22,177 nt of DNA from Phallusia fumigata. Its lineage: Eukaryota; Chordata; Ascidiacea; Phlebobranchia; Ascidiidae. Where the stretch lies: positions 1 through 22,177 of the forward strand of contig QXVZ01028445.1 in the NCBI GenBank assembly GCA_008931825.1, in the 5' to 3' direction. A program made the position numbers and the translations under genes. This document shows positions 1 through 10,000 of this stretch, one piece after another (the first letter of the stretch is position 1; every line of letters starts with the position of its first letter). Under the pieces are notes generated by a model. That model was not told the DNA's origin. It searched no databases and saw only the letters and a list, made by a program, of their open reading frames with translations.

Positions 1-66
1 GCAAAAATACATTCCTACATAAATTCATACCACGCCCGGTAGCAACAGTTTGTTTACTTACGCTTA

Positions 67-262
67 GTGATTCTTAACCAGGGTGGAATTTCCAATTTGT
101 AGTAATTTCCACGTTATTTATAAAAGGGGAATTGGTTCTTTTCCAGTGGTTCCAAACCTTTTAATATTACTTTATATGTCATTTTTTGTCTAGTAGGGAG
201 GAATAAAAAGTTGCAAAAAAAGCGAAAGGGGAATGCATCAAAAAAGGTTGGGAACCGGCACT
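67..262. mobile_element. Candidate non-autonomous hAT-like element in intron 4 of SLC7 paralogue 1
   Basis: The left end begins GTGATTCTTAACC and the right end reads GGTTGGGAACCGGCACT, which are imperfect inverted repeats of the kind found at hAT termini. The flanks tacgctta (59-66) and taagctta (263-270) match at 7 of 8 bases, consistent with an old 8-bp target-site duplication. A second hAT-like end, CAGTGGTTCC at 144, lies inside, so the block could be a composite or nested insertion. The rest of 1-482 is intron with no recognised coding sequence. The element type is inferred from its ends only. There is no transposase. Confidence 0.4.
143..176 (-). repeat. Dispersed repeat segment, copy 1 (pairs with 13801-13834)
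   Basis: Read on the minus strand, this 34-base segment matches 13801-13834 at 30 of 34 positions by eye, sharing an uninterrupted TATAAAGTAATATTA. It lies inside the hAT-like candidate. Both copies are in introns of the SLC7 paralogues, but in different introns and opposite orientation, so they look like independent insertions of one repeat family. Confidence 0.55.
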
Positions 263-482
263 TAAGCTTATGTCCTGAATCAGTTTGTTTATTTACAAAC
301 CCATCTTTAAAGACCATGTCTCCTTATAGTTTCAACCAGTAAAAAGGTTTTCGTGTAACAATGTCGTTTTATCAGCATCAGGTAAACATTTCACCCAGAG
401 AACGTCAGTTGAGTTGAGAATCCCGCAACGTCACACAAACTATTCCAGAATCTTCTGATCAGTAAAAAATTTCAAATTATAG

Positions 483-3293
483 GTCACACTGAACATTTCC
501 AAAACGCGTTCTCCGGAGCGCCACCTGGCGTCCGCGAAATATCTCTGGCAATTTATCAAGGTCTCTGGGCGTTCGGAGGGTGGGACCAGCTCAACTGTAT
601 GACAGAAGAAGTAAAGGTGCGTACAACTTAAAAGGGTTGTTACGCATAACTGACCTACTTATTAAATCTGAAACCCCATATGCCATACAGTGCTCCGCAA
701 CCTTTTTACTGATGTCACACTTAAAAACTTTCAAAGAATCGGTGGCCCACCTCCACCTGTGTATTGCGCCAGGGCAGCTTTTCGAAGATAAATAAATTCC
801 ATTATCCGGAGTTTGGATTGGCGAATTATTCATATTTTGTAACGTTTAATTTTGCCAAGCACTGGTTGTATCCTCTTGCTTTGGGAATCCTTGCGGAGTA
901 TTGCCAAAGGTTTAATTTTCCATTAGCTACTTTGTATCCTTATGCCTGCATATTTTTAGGACCCCTACCGCATTGTTCCAAGGGCGGTGGTGACTGGAAT
1001 GTCAATTGTCACCGGTCTTTATTTCCTCACAAACGTTGCTTATTTATCTGTGATGTCACTGGACGAACTTCTCGCTTCTCCAGCTGTTGGAGTGGTAAGC
1101 ACTTCGACCACAATTGACTTTAACTTTTGTATTATAAAGTAGTGTCAATTATTATAAATTTTAAAGTAATGTCAAAAGTAGACGTGTTAGGCTGGCACTG
1201 TTTGACTTGAATCGTATTTGATCCAGATTAAATTACACCTGAAAAAACTAGAGATCAAATTCTTGGCTAATGCAATGCAGTAAAGAGGACCTTTCAATGT
1301 ACTGAACGTTAAAGGTATAAATGCCAATACTCATACTGTACAATTCATGCATGTAAAGCCCCAATGTGCAGATGTTAGCAAAAAAATCCAAAGTTTTTTG
1401 TACATGCGTTTGCACTTATATTGGTCATTGGTTTACGTGATGAAAAATATAGTCTCACGAGGAAGACACGGTCTTCAAAGGGTAACTTAATGCAAAACAT
1501 TACGGCTAGATAGTTGTATATAGCGAACACATTGCAAAGCAAACGCTTCAACAATCGCTGTTGTCATCATCAAAGCATCAGATCATCAGTATTTGCAAAG
1601 AACTTACACCAAAAATCTCATGTGATCGTTCTAGACCTTTGCTGATCAAGTATTAGGAGTGATGTCGTGGGTTATCCCCTTGTCTGTCGCGTGTTCCGTG
1701 TTCGGTACCAGTCTAGCAATCTGCTTCTCGACTGTGCGTATAATGTACGTAGCCGCGAGGGAGGGTCAATTCAACCAGGTGCTAGCCATGATTCACGTAC
1801 GAACTCTTACACCTGCCCCTGCTGTTATTCTCATGGTAAGTATAGGAGCGTTTTACATGAAGGCGCAGCTCTAAGAGATTTTCTAGGGATAACCTATTTG
1901 AATGTACAACTTAGAGCAGGCATGTCAAACTAAGTTTGATTCAGAGGCCAGATCCAGACCATCTGATCTCATGTTGGCCGGTCCTGTAAAAAAATTGCAA
2001 AATAAACTCTGGTTGAGCTGTTGCCCCGCGACCTGACTACAGAAGCGGTTGATTTTGGGGTATTTTGAATGATGAGATTTAGGGGTATTAAATAAAAAAA
2101 ATCATAACTTTTGACAGAAATGAGGTAAGGGACTCATTTACTGCCAGACTCAGAAATGTATGCCGGGCCGTGTGAAATCATCAAGGTTTGCCGCGCCTGT
2201 CTTAGACTGATTTTGCAAGAGAAACCTCTCTAAATGTACCACTTAAAAATTTTGTGCCTGGGTTTGTGCGCCTTGATCACAGGATAATTAATGTTTTTTG
2301 TTTCAGGGCGTTATATCGATGTTGATGCTTATTCCGACCGATTTCGACACTTTATTAGATTTTATGAGTTTTGCTAGTTGGTCGTTTCGATGCCTGGCAG
2401 TGGTGGCGCTGATCTTAATGCGTTACAAAATGCCAGACCGTCCCAGACCATTTAAGGTAACATACAAGTCGAATATTTGCACATATAAAACGTTTTTTTT
2501 TAAAACTTAAAAGTATATTACTACCTGATCTACAGTGCATAATGTTTCGTTTTTATTGGTTTTCAGATATTTAATTTGGAACCGCATTTTATGGTTTCCT
2601 AAATTTTAATAAGCGAAACTTTGAATTACAATCAATTTTATTTACCAAATGGATGAATTATTTATTTTTCACCATTAGGTTTTATTCAGTTATTTCAAAA
2701 ATTTTGTTGTTCAAATCAAATATTTTCAGGTTCCAATTTTTATTCCGATAATCTTCGTCCTCTCATCCGCTTACCTGATAATTGCACCGATTGTCGACGA
2801 TCCGCAAATTCAATACCTGGTCGCTACGTGTATTGTTTTGCTGGGACTCGTCTTCTACATTCCTTTTGTGCATTTCAAGAAGCACAGCTTATTTATCCGT
2901 AAGTCACAACAACCCAAACAAGATTTGTTTTTTCATATTTTCATACCATGGAACAGTGGTTCCATGAAATTGTTTATTTCCGTCAGTGGCGACCTCTCAC
3001 AAGAACGTGATAATTTACATGGTTAAGAGCAACAGAAAATTTCGTTTTTATTGTCGGCTGTTCTTCCGCAACCCTTTTCACCAAATATTTTTGGTAGATT
3101 TGAAATAATGTCAAATCATTTTATGTCGGACCGGAATTTTTTCGAAGTCAAATATTTTGCATTATTCATTCCTATAGTTTCACAGCCATCCCAGCGTCAG
3201 TAAATTTTTTTAATTAAATTTTGTTTTGCAGGGCGGGTGAACTTGTTTTTCCAGAAACTTTTGCAAGTTACACTCCCCGATGCTGATGTGTGA
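483..3293 (+). CDS. SLC7-family amino-acid transporter, paralogue 1 (3' six exons, 5' partial)
   Basis: This is the C-terminal half of a heteromeric amino-acid transporter light chain (SLC7, b(0,+)AT/LAT group), a plasma-membrane amino-acid exchanger that normally pairs with an SLC3 heavy chain. Coding exons are 483-616, 960-1094, 1635-1835, 2307-2456, 2730-2898 and 3232-3293, stop TGA at 3291. All have AG/GT borders and compatible phases (the first needs one base from an exon upstream of the window). They encode about TM6 to TM12 and the cytosolic tail. Recognisable segments are LWAFGGWDQLN (TM6), SPAVGV, YVAAREGQFNQVL, RTLTPAPAVIL and FYIPFVHFK. Exon lengths equal those of paralogue 2. Two conserved sites differ: the usual DGWN is GGWD, and the CFTAGR of paralogue 2 is CFSTVR. 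No stop or frameshift interrupts the exons, so it looks functional rather than decayed. The family call is firm. The exact subfamily is not, because exons 1-4 are missing. Confidence 0.88.
1542..1572 (+). repeat. Intron 6 motif shared by both SLC7 paralogues, copy 1
   Basis: This 31-base segment matches 12639-12669 at 28 of 31 positions and contains CTGTTGTCATCATCA. It lies 62 bases before exon 7 of paralogue 1. The counterpart lies in the same intron of paralogue 2. The surrounding intron (1095-1634) shows nothing else I can identify. Confidence 0.55.
1917..2199. mobile_element. hAT-like MITE in intron 7 of SLC7 paralogue 1
   Basis: The element starts CAGGCATGTCAAAC and ends GTTTGCCGCGCCTG, which are imperfect inverted repeats of about 14 bases. 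The 8-bp flanks acttagag (1909-1916) and tcttagac (2200-2207) match at 6 of 8 positions, as expected for a mutated hAT target-site duplication. The interior (about 255 bp) has no transposase reading frame, so it is non-autonomous. It sits wholly within the intron 1836-2306 and leaves both splice sites untouched. Confidence 0.65.
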
Positions 3294-4685
3294 CCAGAAC
3301 ACTGTTCGGCGTTAAGAAACGCACTTGGTAGGTTTCTTAAATTCTAAAAAGGCTTTTAAAGCGTCAGCTGCTGTGCCGAATCTTGCAACGAGCGTTGGTG
3401 GTGATGTGCAATACTTACAACTTTGTTTTTGAATTACACAACGTATTTAGATTCGCCTATGCAACAGCAATATTTGTGTTTTTCGCCCACATATATTTGC
3501 CTAGGTATTACACATACTAGAGCATTCGTTGCATTTATATGATTCAATCAAAAAATTAACAATTTTTCTCGTTAAAATTACTTTTCTGGAAAAATGGTGG
3601 AACGCAACAACAAAAAAGACAGGGAACCACCAAATTAGACGTTGCGGCCGAATCCCCATCATGTCACTTGGGGGCGTAACTATCTAAGCCAAGTCAGCAT
3701 AGGTGATCGCATGTATTTCATGCACGGTTACAAACGCTTTCATCATGTAGCTCAGATAGACCCAAGCACGACCAACAATAAAATGGTGGCGCTCGAGAGT
3801 AATGGCAACAGCTTCAGAGACGGAAGTGATATCAGGGGGCTTTTAAAACACTTTTGAAAAATACAATTAGGGGGTCAGGTGGATCCACAATCGTTACGTT
3901 AGTCATCAGTAGACCAGAAGCACATACATTATTCAGCACAAGCGTGTCGCGAAAACGGGCGATAGCTGTAGGACACGGAAACACTGCTGGTAACTTAACC
4001 TTACAGTACTAACAATCGCAAAGGTGTACGGCAATACATAAACAACATAAATGCACAAAAACAGACGTCCAACAATAGGCAGAAATATGAAACTATAACG
4101 CTCCTAAGCAGTGTTCGCTACAGCTAAACGTTGCCCCACCATCAGATATTACTTCTTGTAACGACAAGTTGTCACGGTTTTGCCACCCAAAAAGGTTAAA
4201 ATGTATTGTTTTAATTATATTTCGTTTCTGTCCATAAAATCGTAATCATAAATGAAACATTTCACCAACGGCGCAGAAACAGGAAACGACTGCATCGTTC
4301 GCAGCGTTGTGGCAACAAAACAAAATTACTGTCCACATGCATAGGTTGAGTAGTTATGTTAATGTTCTTTGATAACAAGTAGGCTCTAGGTGGCATTGCA
4401 CTGTGTTGAGCTTAAAGATAATGAAGTCCTAATTTAAAAAAAAGGAGAAATCACTAAAATATGTGCAATGGCAATACTGTATGTAGAAAGTCACTCCTCT
4501 GGTTTGCAAATACTTGTTTGCATTGTAATTTGCAACTGGCTTATGCTTGTATTACTGACAACATGAAGAACACATCTGAAGATGGAAATCCCTGACCTAT
4601 ATTGCTACATTGAACAGGCAGCTGCATCACACTGCAAAAAATAAACAACCATCATATTATGCCAAATAAAATAAATAAAAGGTAC
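3294..4685. other. 3' flank and convergent intergenic region between SLC7 paralogue 1 and PRXL2B
   Basis: This region separates the stop codon of the + strand transporter from the stop codon of the - strand PRXL2B gene. A possible + strand poly(A) signal AATAAA is at 3777-3782. On the minus strand the only near-canonical signal I see is ATTAAA at 4215-4210. About 3600-3860 is more GC-rich and holds a 71-codon open frame (3642-3857) with no family resemblance I recognise. There is no convincing additional gene. Confidence 0.5.
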
Positions 4686-5671
4686 TTAACGAAAGCTTAC
4701 TTCTGCTGGCTTTTCATCAGCCCCATCAATTGCAGCATCAATACCAAGTGCTTTCAAAATTTCCGGATTCTCCACATGGTCACTGCCCTTTTGCTGCTTA
4801 AAATTTAACAAAACTTCTCCTCCTGTTGACGTGATCATTAAACATGATTAACGGTGGATATACCTTATTTATAATTTTGCAAAAAGTATTTTTGTACCTT
4901 TTCTAATCACAAGTAAGCCACCCATCTGATACAGGTCGCCCTTCAGGTTACCACTTATGCCTTCTTCTTTGGCCTTTTGGTTCAATAACTGTGTGTCTTT
5001 ATCTTTTACAGCCATTAAAGCACCCACAAATGAATACTGCTGATAGTCTAAATCTTTGTAACATTTCTTCTGTTCATCAATATAAAGTTCTAAAAGATAT
5101 GTAAATATTGTTTGCACAGGAAAATAAAACACTGGGTTAATAAAGCACATTTTACTTAACCGTAAAAAGTGTGTAATATTTAAATTAAAAGTTAGGTTTT
5201 TCGATATATAACTTACCTCCAGAGAAAAGTTTAGAGTTTAAAAATTCCTCTGAACCCTTTTTTTGAGGGCTAATACCAACCAACTTCACATTATTGGAAT
5301 CAAAGATTGGCTGCAGGCGACTTATATTTTTTGCCAGCCATCGACACACTGGGCACCCATACCTTCTCAGGAAGTAAATAACAACATCATTGCTGGCCCA
5401 AAAGCTTTTCAATTGCACATCCTAAACATAAAAAAACAAGTTTCACGAACGATACATCAGTTACGTTTCTACTGGTGCAATCACCAGATAGGTTTGAGTT
5501 AATGCAATTTTGCCCTATTGTTAAAAACTGAATGCGTTAAATTTTAAACAAGCATTGATGAAACTAGCACAGAAAAACTACCATAGTGACTTGTCAATTA
5601 ATAACACTTACGTTGCCATTAGGAAAATGCTTGACTTGGTTTTCACCGACGGTCTGTAGTATTTCCGACAT
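4686..5671 (-). CDS. PRXL2B: Peroxiredoxin-like 2B (prostamide/prostaglandin F synthase family), complete
   Basis: This is a cytosolic thioredoxin-fold enzyme. The vertebrate PRXL2B/FAM213B protein reduces prostaglandin H2 and prostamide H2 to the F2-alpha forms with thioredoxin. Minus-strand exons are 5671-5612, 5421-5217, 5089-4898 and 4822-4686, joined by GT-AG introns with compatible phases. The product is 197 aa, very close to the vertebrate length (about 198). Exon 2 encodes VIYFLRRYGCPVCRWLA, with the redox CxxC (Cys-Pro-Val-Cys) at residues 43-46, and VKLVGISP. Exon 3 encodes ELYIDEQKKCYKDL and then GISGNLKGDLYQMGGLLV, both family hallmarks. Exon 4 ends NPEILKALGID plus an acidic tail. 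The start ATG at 5671 gives MSEILQTVGE and sits just before a good donor (GTAAGTG). One doubt: a GTAAGC donor-like site follows codon 193 in exon 4, so the last four residues before TAA (4688-4686) could be replaced by a further exon. Both active-site residues are Cys, not selenocysteine. Confidence 0.9.
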
Positions 5672-7057
5672 GTTTCTTCGTAATTGATAAACCACACCCA
5701 ATCTCATTACATAAGAAGGCAAAATTGACAAGTAACCCAGTTTTCAAGCTTCAACTTGTTTTTATTGCTGGTCTCTGTTACATAACAATCGTCACGCTCG
5801 AGTGAGTATCATTTTGAAATTGCTGCGTCATTTGCTGAGTAATTATTGACAGTCATGAAATATTTACTGCATTTTCTGTTGTCGAAACGTTTGCAATACA
5901 AAGTATCACTACATGCAAGTTCTCTGGCAGTTATGTTTCTAATTAAGCTACTCACAAGCGAGGTAAAATGAAATCGTGGCTCAATTCGTATTAAATAACT
6001 TATCCTCTGTAGATACCCAATTTCGATTCAAAATCGTCTATATACTGTATTTTCGCTTGGATAACCACATTTTTGGGTTAGTGTAACTGATCTGTGCTCG
6101 CAAAGATGTGGTATCTAATCCTGTCTCGGTCGCTTGTGTTTACTTAACTGCGGCATTGCTCCAACTCGGTGGCATCCAAAAACGGAACTGCAGTAAGGCA
6201 GGCAGGCCCACCTAGGATAAAACCAAACAAACAGAATATGGTCGAACCACACACTAGTCAAACTTTCAAGATGCTTCATCTACTTTGCTTTTATGAAGCA
6301 ACATTTCAATTTTCAAGTGACGTAGCAGACTGAACTTTAAAGACTCTCTGTGTGAGTGGGAAAAAGGGAGGTCGCGTGCAACTGGTGAAGCGTAGCCGAT
6401 CCCAACAACCCGCGCACATTTGGGGGTAACTTGTGTATTCAAGCTGATGAGAAACCGACGTTATAAAGAGCTTTAGGATAATTAGATGAACATTGATATG
6501 CAGAAACGGGTAGACATATGTTGTTTGTAACTCGGATTAATTTCAACAGCAGGTCTGTTTGCATAGTAAGCGTCTGTGTATTTTAACAGCTGGTTTTTAC
6601 ATGGCATTTGGTATCTAGCTACTGTTTGACTTGTTTAATGTCGAAATCCTGTTGTGGATTTGTGTCGGACCGTCCATCATAACTACAAGCACCGCAACCT
6701 AATACAAGCTTTAAAAATTAGGAAAATGCGTGGATCTTTTCGTTATAGTCAGTTGGATTAACTCGGGGTGACTGCTTAGCTGAATTGCGGCTATTTGCGT
6801 TGTGTTTTTAGTACTTTAAGTTTGTTTAATGTAGTGGCAACTGCGCCAGTTTAGAAAATAATTATTAACCAAATGTCTGACAGCAGGAGTTCCAATGTGA
6901 AATAATAATGGAGCAGCAGTATCAGTAAGCCTTTGTTCTGTCACAAGCGAATGTGGGACAGCTGTTGAGAGGCTTGTCGTATGAAAAGAAAAGAGCGCGT
7001 CTATTTGCCACAGAAGGACGCTTGCAACGCTGGAAAAGCAGATCCTGTAATTCAGCG
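5672..7057. promoter_or_regulatory. Divergent intergenic region between PRXL2B and SLC7 paralogue 2
   Basis: The two genes point away from each other here, so the 1.4 kb between their start codons should contain both promoters and 5' UTRs. I do not see a convincing TATA box or other core element. It carries one member of a direct-repeat pair (6480-6593). A frame open from 6953 runs in phase into the predicted first exon of paralogue 2. Confidence 0.4.
6480..6593 (+). repeat. Diverged direct repeat, copy 1 (pairs with 7903-8018)
   Basis: Shared blocks occur in the same order in both copies: aattagat, atgcagaaacg, tatgttgttt, aactcggat, gtctg, tgcata and gcgtctgtgtattt. Identity is roughly three quarters over about 115 bp by eye. 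The two copies flank coding exon 1 of SLC7 paralogue 2. This is either a dispersed repeat family or an old local duplication. I do not recognise the family. Confidence 0.65.
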
Positions 7058-10000
7058 ATGACTTCAGCTGAAAAAGGTAACAGTATGTTGTTGATTATAT
7101 TTGTAATAACTTGCTTTAGATTGGAAAACGTATTTGCAAGGCGTGAAGCCAATGCTCATGTTTCACTTTATAAGGAAATCGCACGTCTCCTGTCTACAGT
7201 GAACAGGAATTGTGTTGTGGGCGTTTCATGTGCTTTCCGTGGCATTTCGCTATTGTAACTTCGCACAATCCTGGTCTGGGTGGATTTGGTTGTTTTGCGA
7301 CAAAAACTTACTCGCGTCGTGTTTCTCAAGGCTGATTCACACCAGTGCGTTTAACAGTCGCGGTACGGTTTTTCGATCTCGTGGCAAGCAGCGGGTCATT
7401 TACACCAGCCGCGACCAAAGTATATCAATTAGACACGGCCAAAGTGTTTTATGTTTGATAGATAGACTTTAGTCCCGGCTGGTGTAAATGCCCCGCTGCT
7501 TGCCGCGAGGTCCAAAAACCGTACCGCAACCAATAAACGCATCTGGTGTGAATCAGCCTTTACTCAGTAAATACAACACAAGCCATCAGTCGCAGCTTAC
7601 AGCCTTGTGGACCCAAAATGAATGTTTATCCACTTCAGCTCGGCAAACTGTCAAACTGGTGCAGGGTTCGGTTACCAACGGTCCATTGTCCAAATTTACC
7701 CAGCCAAGAAGCGCCTTTGCAAATTGCCTATTTACAATACATTAGTCATGGGAAACTGTACTTATATTACTTAAATCGTGTTTTGTGTTTTTGTTGTGGA
7801 TTGTTACAGCTTATGTTTGCAATCATCTATATTTAAATAAGCAGATAATTGATTAAAATACCTAAATTTGCAAGTTTTAACGACATAATAAATGAACTTT
7901 GGCAATTAGATAAATTTTTACATGCAGAAACGTGCAGGCGTATGTTGTTTTTAACTCGGATCATTTTGAACATCATGTCTGCCTGCATAATATGCGTCTG
8001 TGTATTTTTAATAGCTTGTTCTGGCGCATGCGCAATAATAAACCATGTAGGAAACGGAATTCTAAAGTGGAAAACTGGTAGGGGCCACTGAGATCTTGCT
8101 AATCTTTATTTTGTCCCGCGGCAAAGGTTATACACCCCTGAACTAATTTATTATCGTTTCAATATGTGTTTGTACAGTATCTTCAGCATACGACGATGAT
8201 AGTTCTGAGCGATCGGTCAAACTTCACAGGCAAGTGGGGTTCGTGGGAGCTGTCAGTCTCATCGTGGGGACTATCATCGGCTCCGGAATATTTATTTCAC
8301 CCAAGGGGGTTTTCCGGAACGCTGGCTCAGTCGGGACTGGTTTACTGGTAGGCGTAAAAATAGGATATTTCTATTTTATCGCCGATGTTAAAAAATAATT
8401 GCGTTGTCGTTTCCCTAGCAAAATGTATTGCTGTAATTGCGCCAAGACCTCGTCACGGTACTTTAATATTTGTGCCAGGGGTAGGCAAACTTGTTTAATG
8501 GAAAAGACACTTGCGGAAAACCACAGATACCAGTGAACCGCACAATCAGCTTGTGCGTCAACACAGATGCAAGTGTAACATTGATAAGAAAACAAACTTT
8601 AAAGATGAGATAACAACTCTTTGTCAATTTGGAATATTACTAATCAGGTAGAAGAGCCACTAAAAACATGTCGGCGAGCCTCATGCATCTCGCGAGCTGC
8701 AGCTTGTCCACGTCTGGTTTAATGCTGTCAAAAAATGACAGCGTGAAAATTCTCACCGATCCAATTTACTTCCACAGATGTGGTTCGCTTGCGGAATGCT
8801 CAGCACGTTTGGGGCTTTGTGCTACACCGAACTAGGCACGATGATACCCAAGTCTGGAGGGGAATTCCCCATCTTGTTGGAAGCTTTTGGACCTGTCCCG
8901 GCTTATCTATTTGCCTGGACTGCCACAGTTATACTCAAACCGTCGTCTCTTACACTCCTGGCCCTCACCTTCGCTAAATACGCTCTTGCACCTTTTTATG
9001 GTAAGTTGGTGTTAAAAAACCCTCTTTGGACGTGAGACCAAAGCTCTGCATTTATCACTATGTTTGATGAACCTAACTGAAGCGTTTTGAGAGTAGTTTT
9101 TGACGACAATTAATGTTGTCATTCAGGTAAATAAGTCTTGTAAATCGTTTACGCCCATATTAGGCTATTAATGCCTAATAACTTGATGTTTATGGAAAAC
9201 CATTTGTCAAAACTAACGAAGCACGGACCGTTTAAATCCTGTTCGAACATATCAGCCTGTGTTAAATATATCAGCGAAGCTACAGCACTTTCAACTACAA
9301 ACCTTTCTTGTACTCCATTCTGTAACTATTTAACGTTGCGCAGCTATTTCCGGCTTGGTGTTTTTTCCTATTGTGTCTTTTGTCAATAAAAATAAAATCG
9401 ACAAAAAAAAAAAAACTCAACATAACCTGTATTTGTTCATGTTTTCAGGCGACTGTGACAATATTCCTGGGATGGCGACGAAGCTTGTAGCAGCAGTGGT
9501 GATCTTCACTGTGGTGTTCGTCAACTGTTACAGCGTCAAGCTCTCAACACGAATTGTAACGTTCTTTGGAATAGGAAAAGTTATCAGTCTAGTGATTGTC
9601 ATAATTGGCGGAATTGTCTTTCTAGCTCAAGGTACGAAACTATGGTTTTTCTTACCTTTTACAACGTACTGTTTCGTCTGAATTCAGTTTGTCCGCATTA
9701 ACATGTTTAATGTAACACGTACATGAAAGAACAAAAACAGTTTTAAATACTGGTCATTATGGGTCCCCTTCCACGAAAAATTTTGTTTATGTTTTCCCAC
9801 CGATTTTAAAACTGATCACATCCTAAAACATCGCTACTATTCAAAATTGCATGTGTGTGGGGACCTATATGTTTATGCCAGCAGAAATAATCATCTCATA
9901 AAACGCCAAACGAATTTGGGACCCAATATAATGCGGACGTTGAATATATATCCAACATAATAAAGGAAATTGTATATGTGGAAAACAATTTGGGATGGTA

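Noticed and set aside
764-1117. 117-codon + strand open frame
   Set aside because: It covers exon 6 of SLC7 paralogue 1 (960-1094) in a different frame from the coding one (it reads HCSKGGGDWN where the exon encodes DPYRIVPRAV). The rest is intron. It is a shadow frame.
3642-3857. 71-codon open frame in a more GC-rich patch
   Set aside because: I recognise no domain, see no splice partner, and find no codon-level evidence. It is probably chance or part of an old repeat.
5349-5366. Possibility that PRXL2B is a selenoprotein, since some relatives carry Sec in this motif
   Set aside because: Both CxxC positions are ordinary Cys codons (TGC and TGT) and no in-frame TGA is present, so this is the cysteine form.
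9163-9183. Short palindrome ATTAGGC...GCCTAAT in intron 3 of paralogue 2
   Set aside because: Seven-base arms in AT-rich intron are expected by chance, and nothing around it suggests a functional hairpin.
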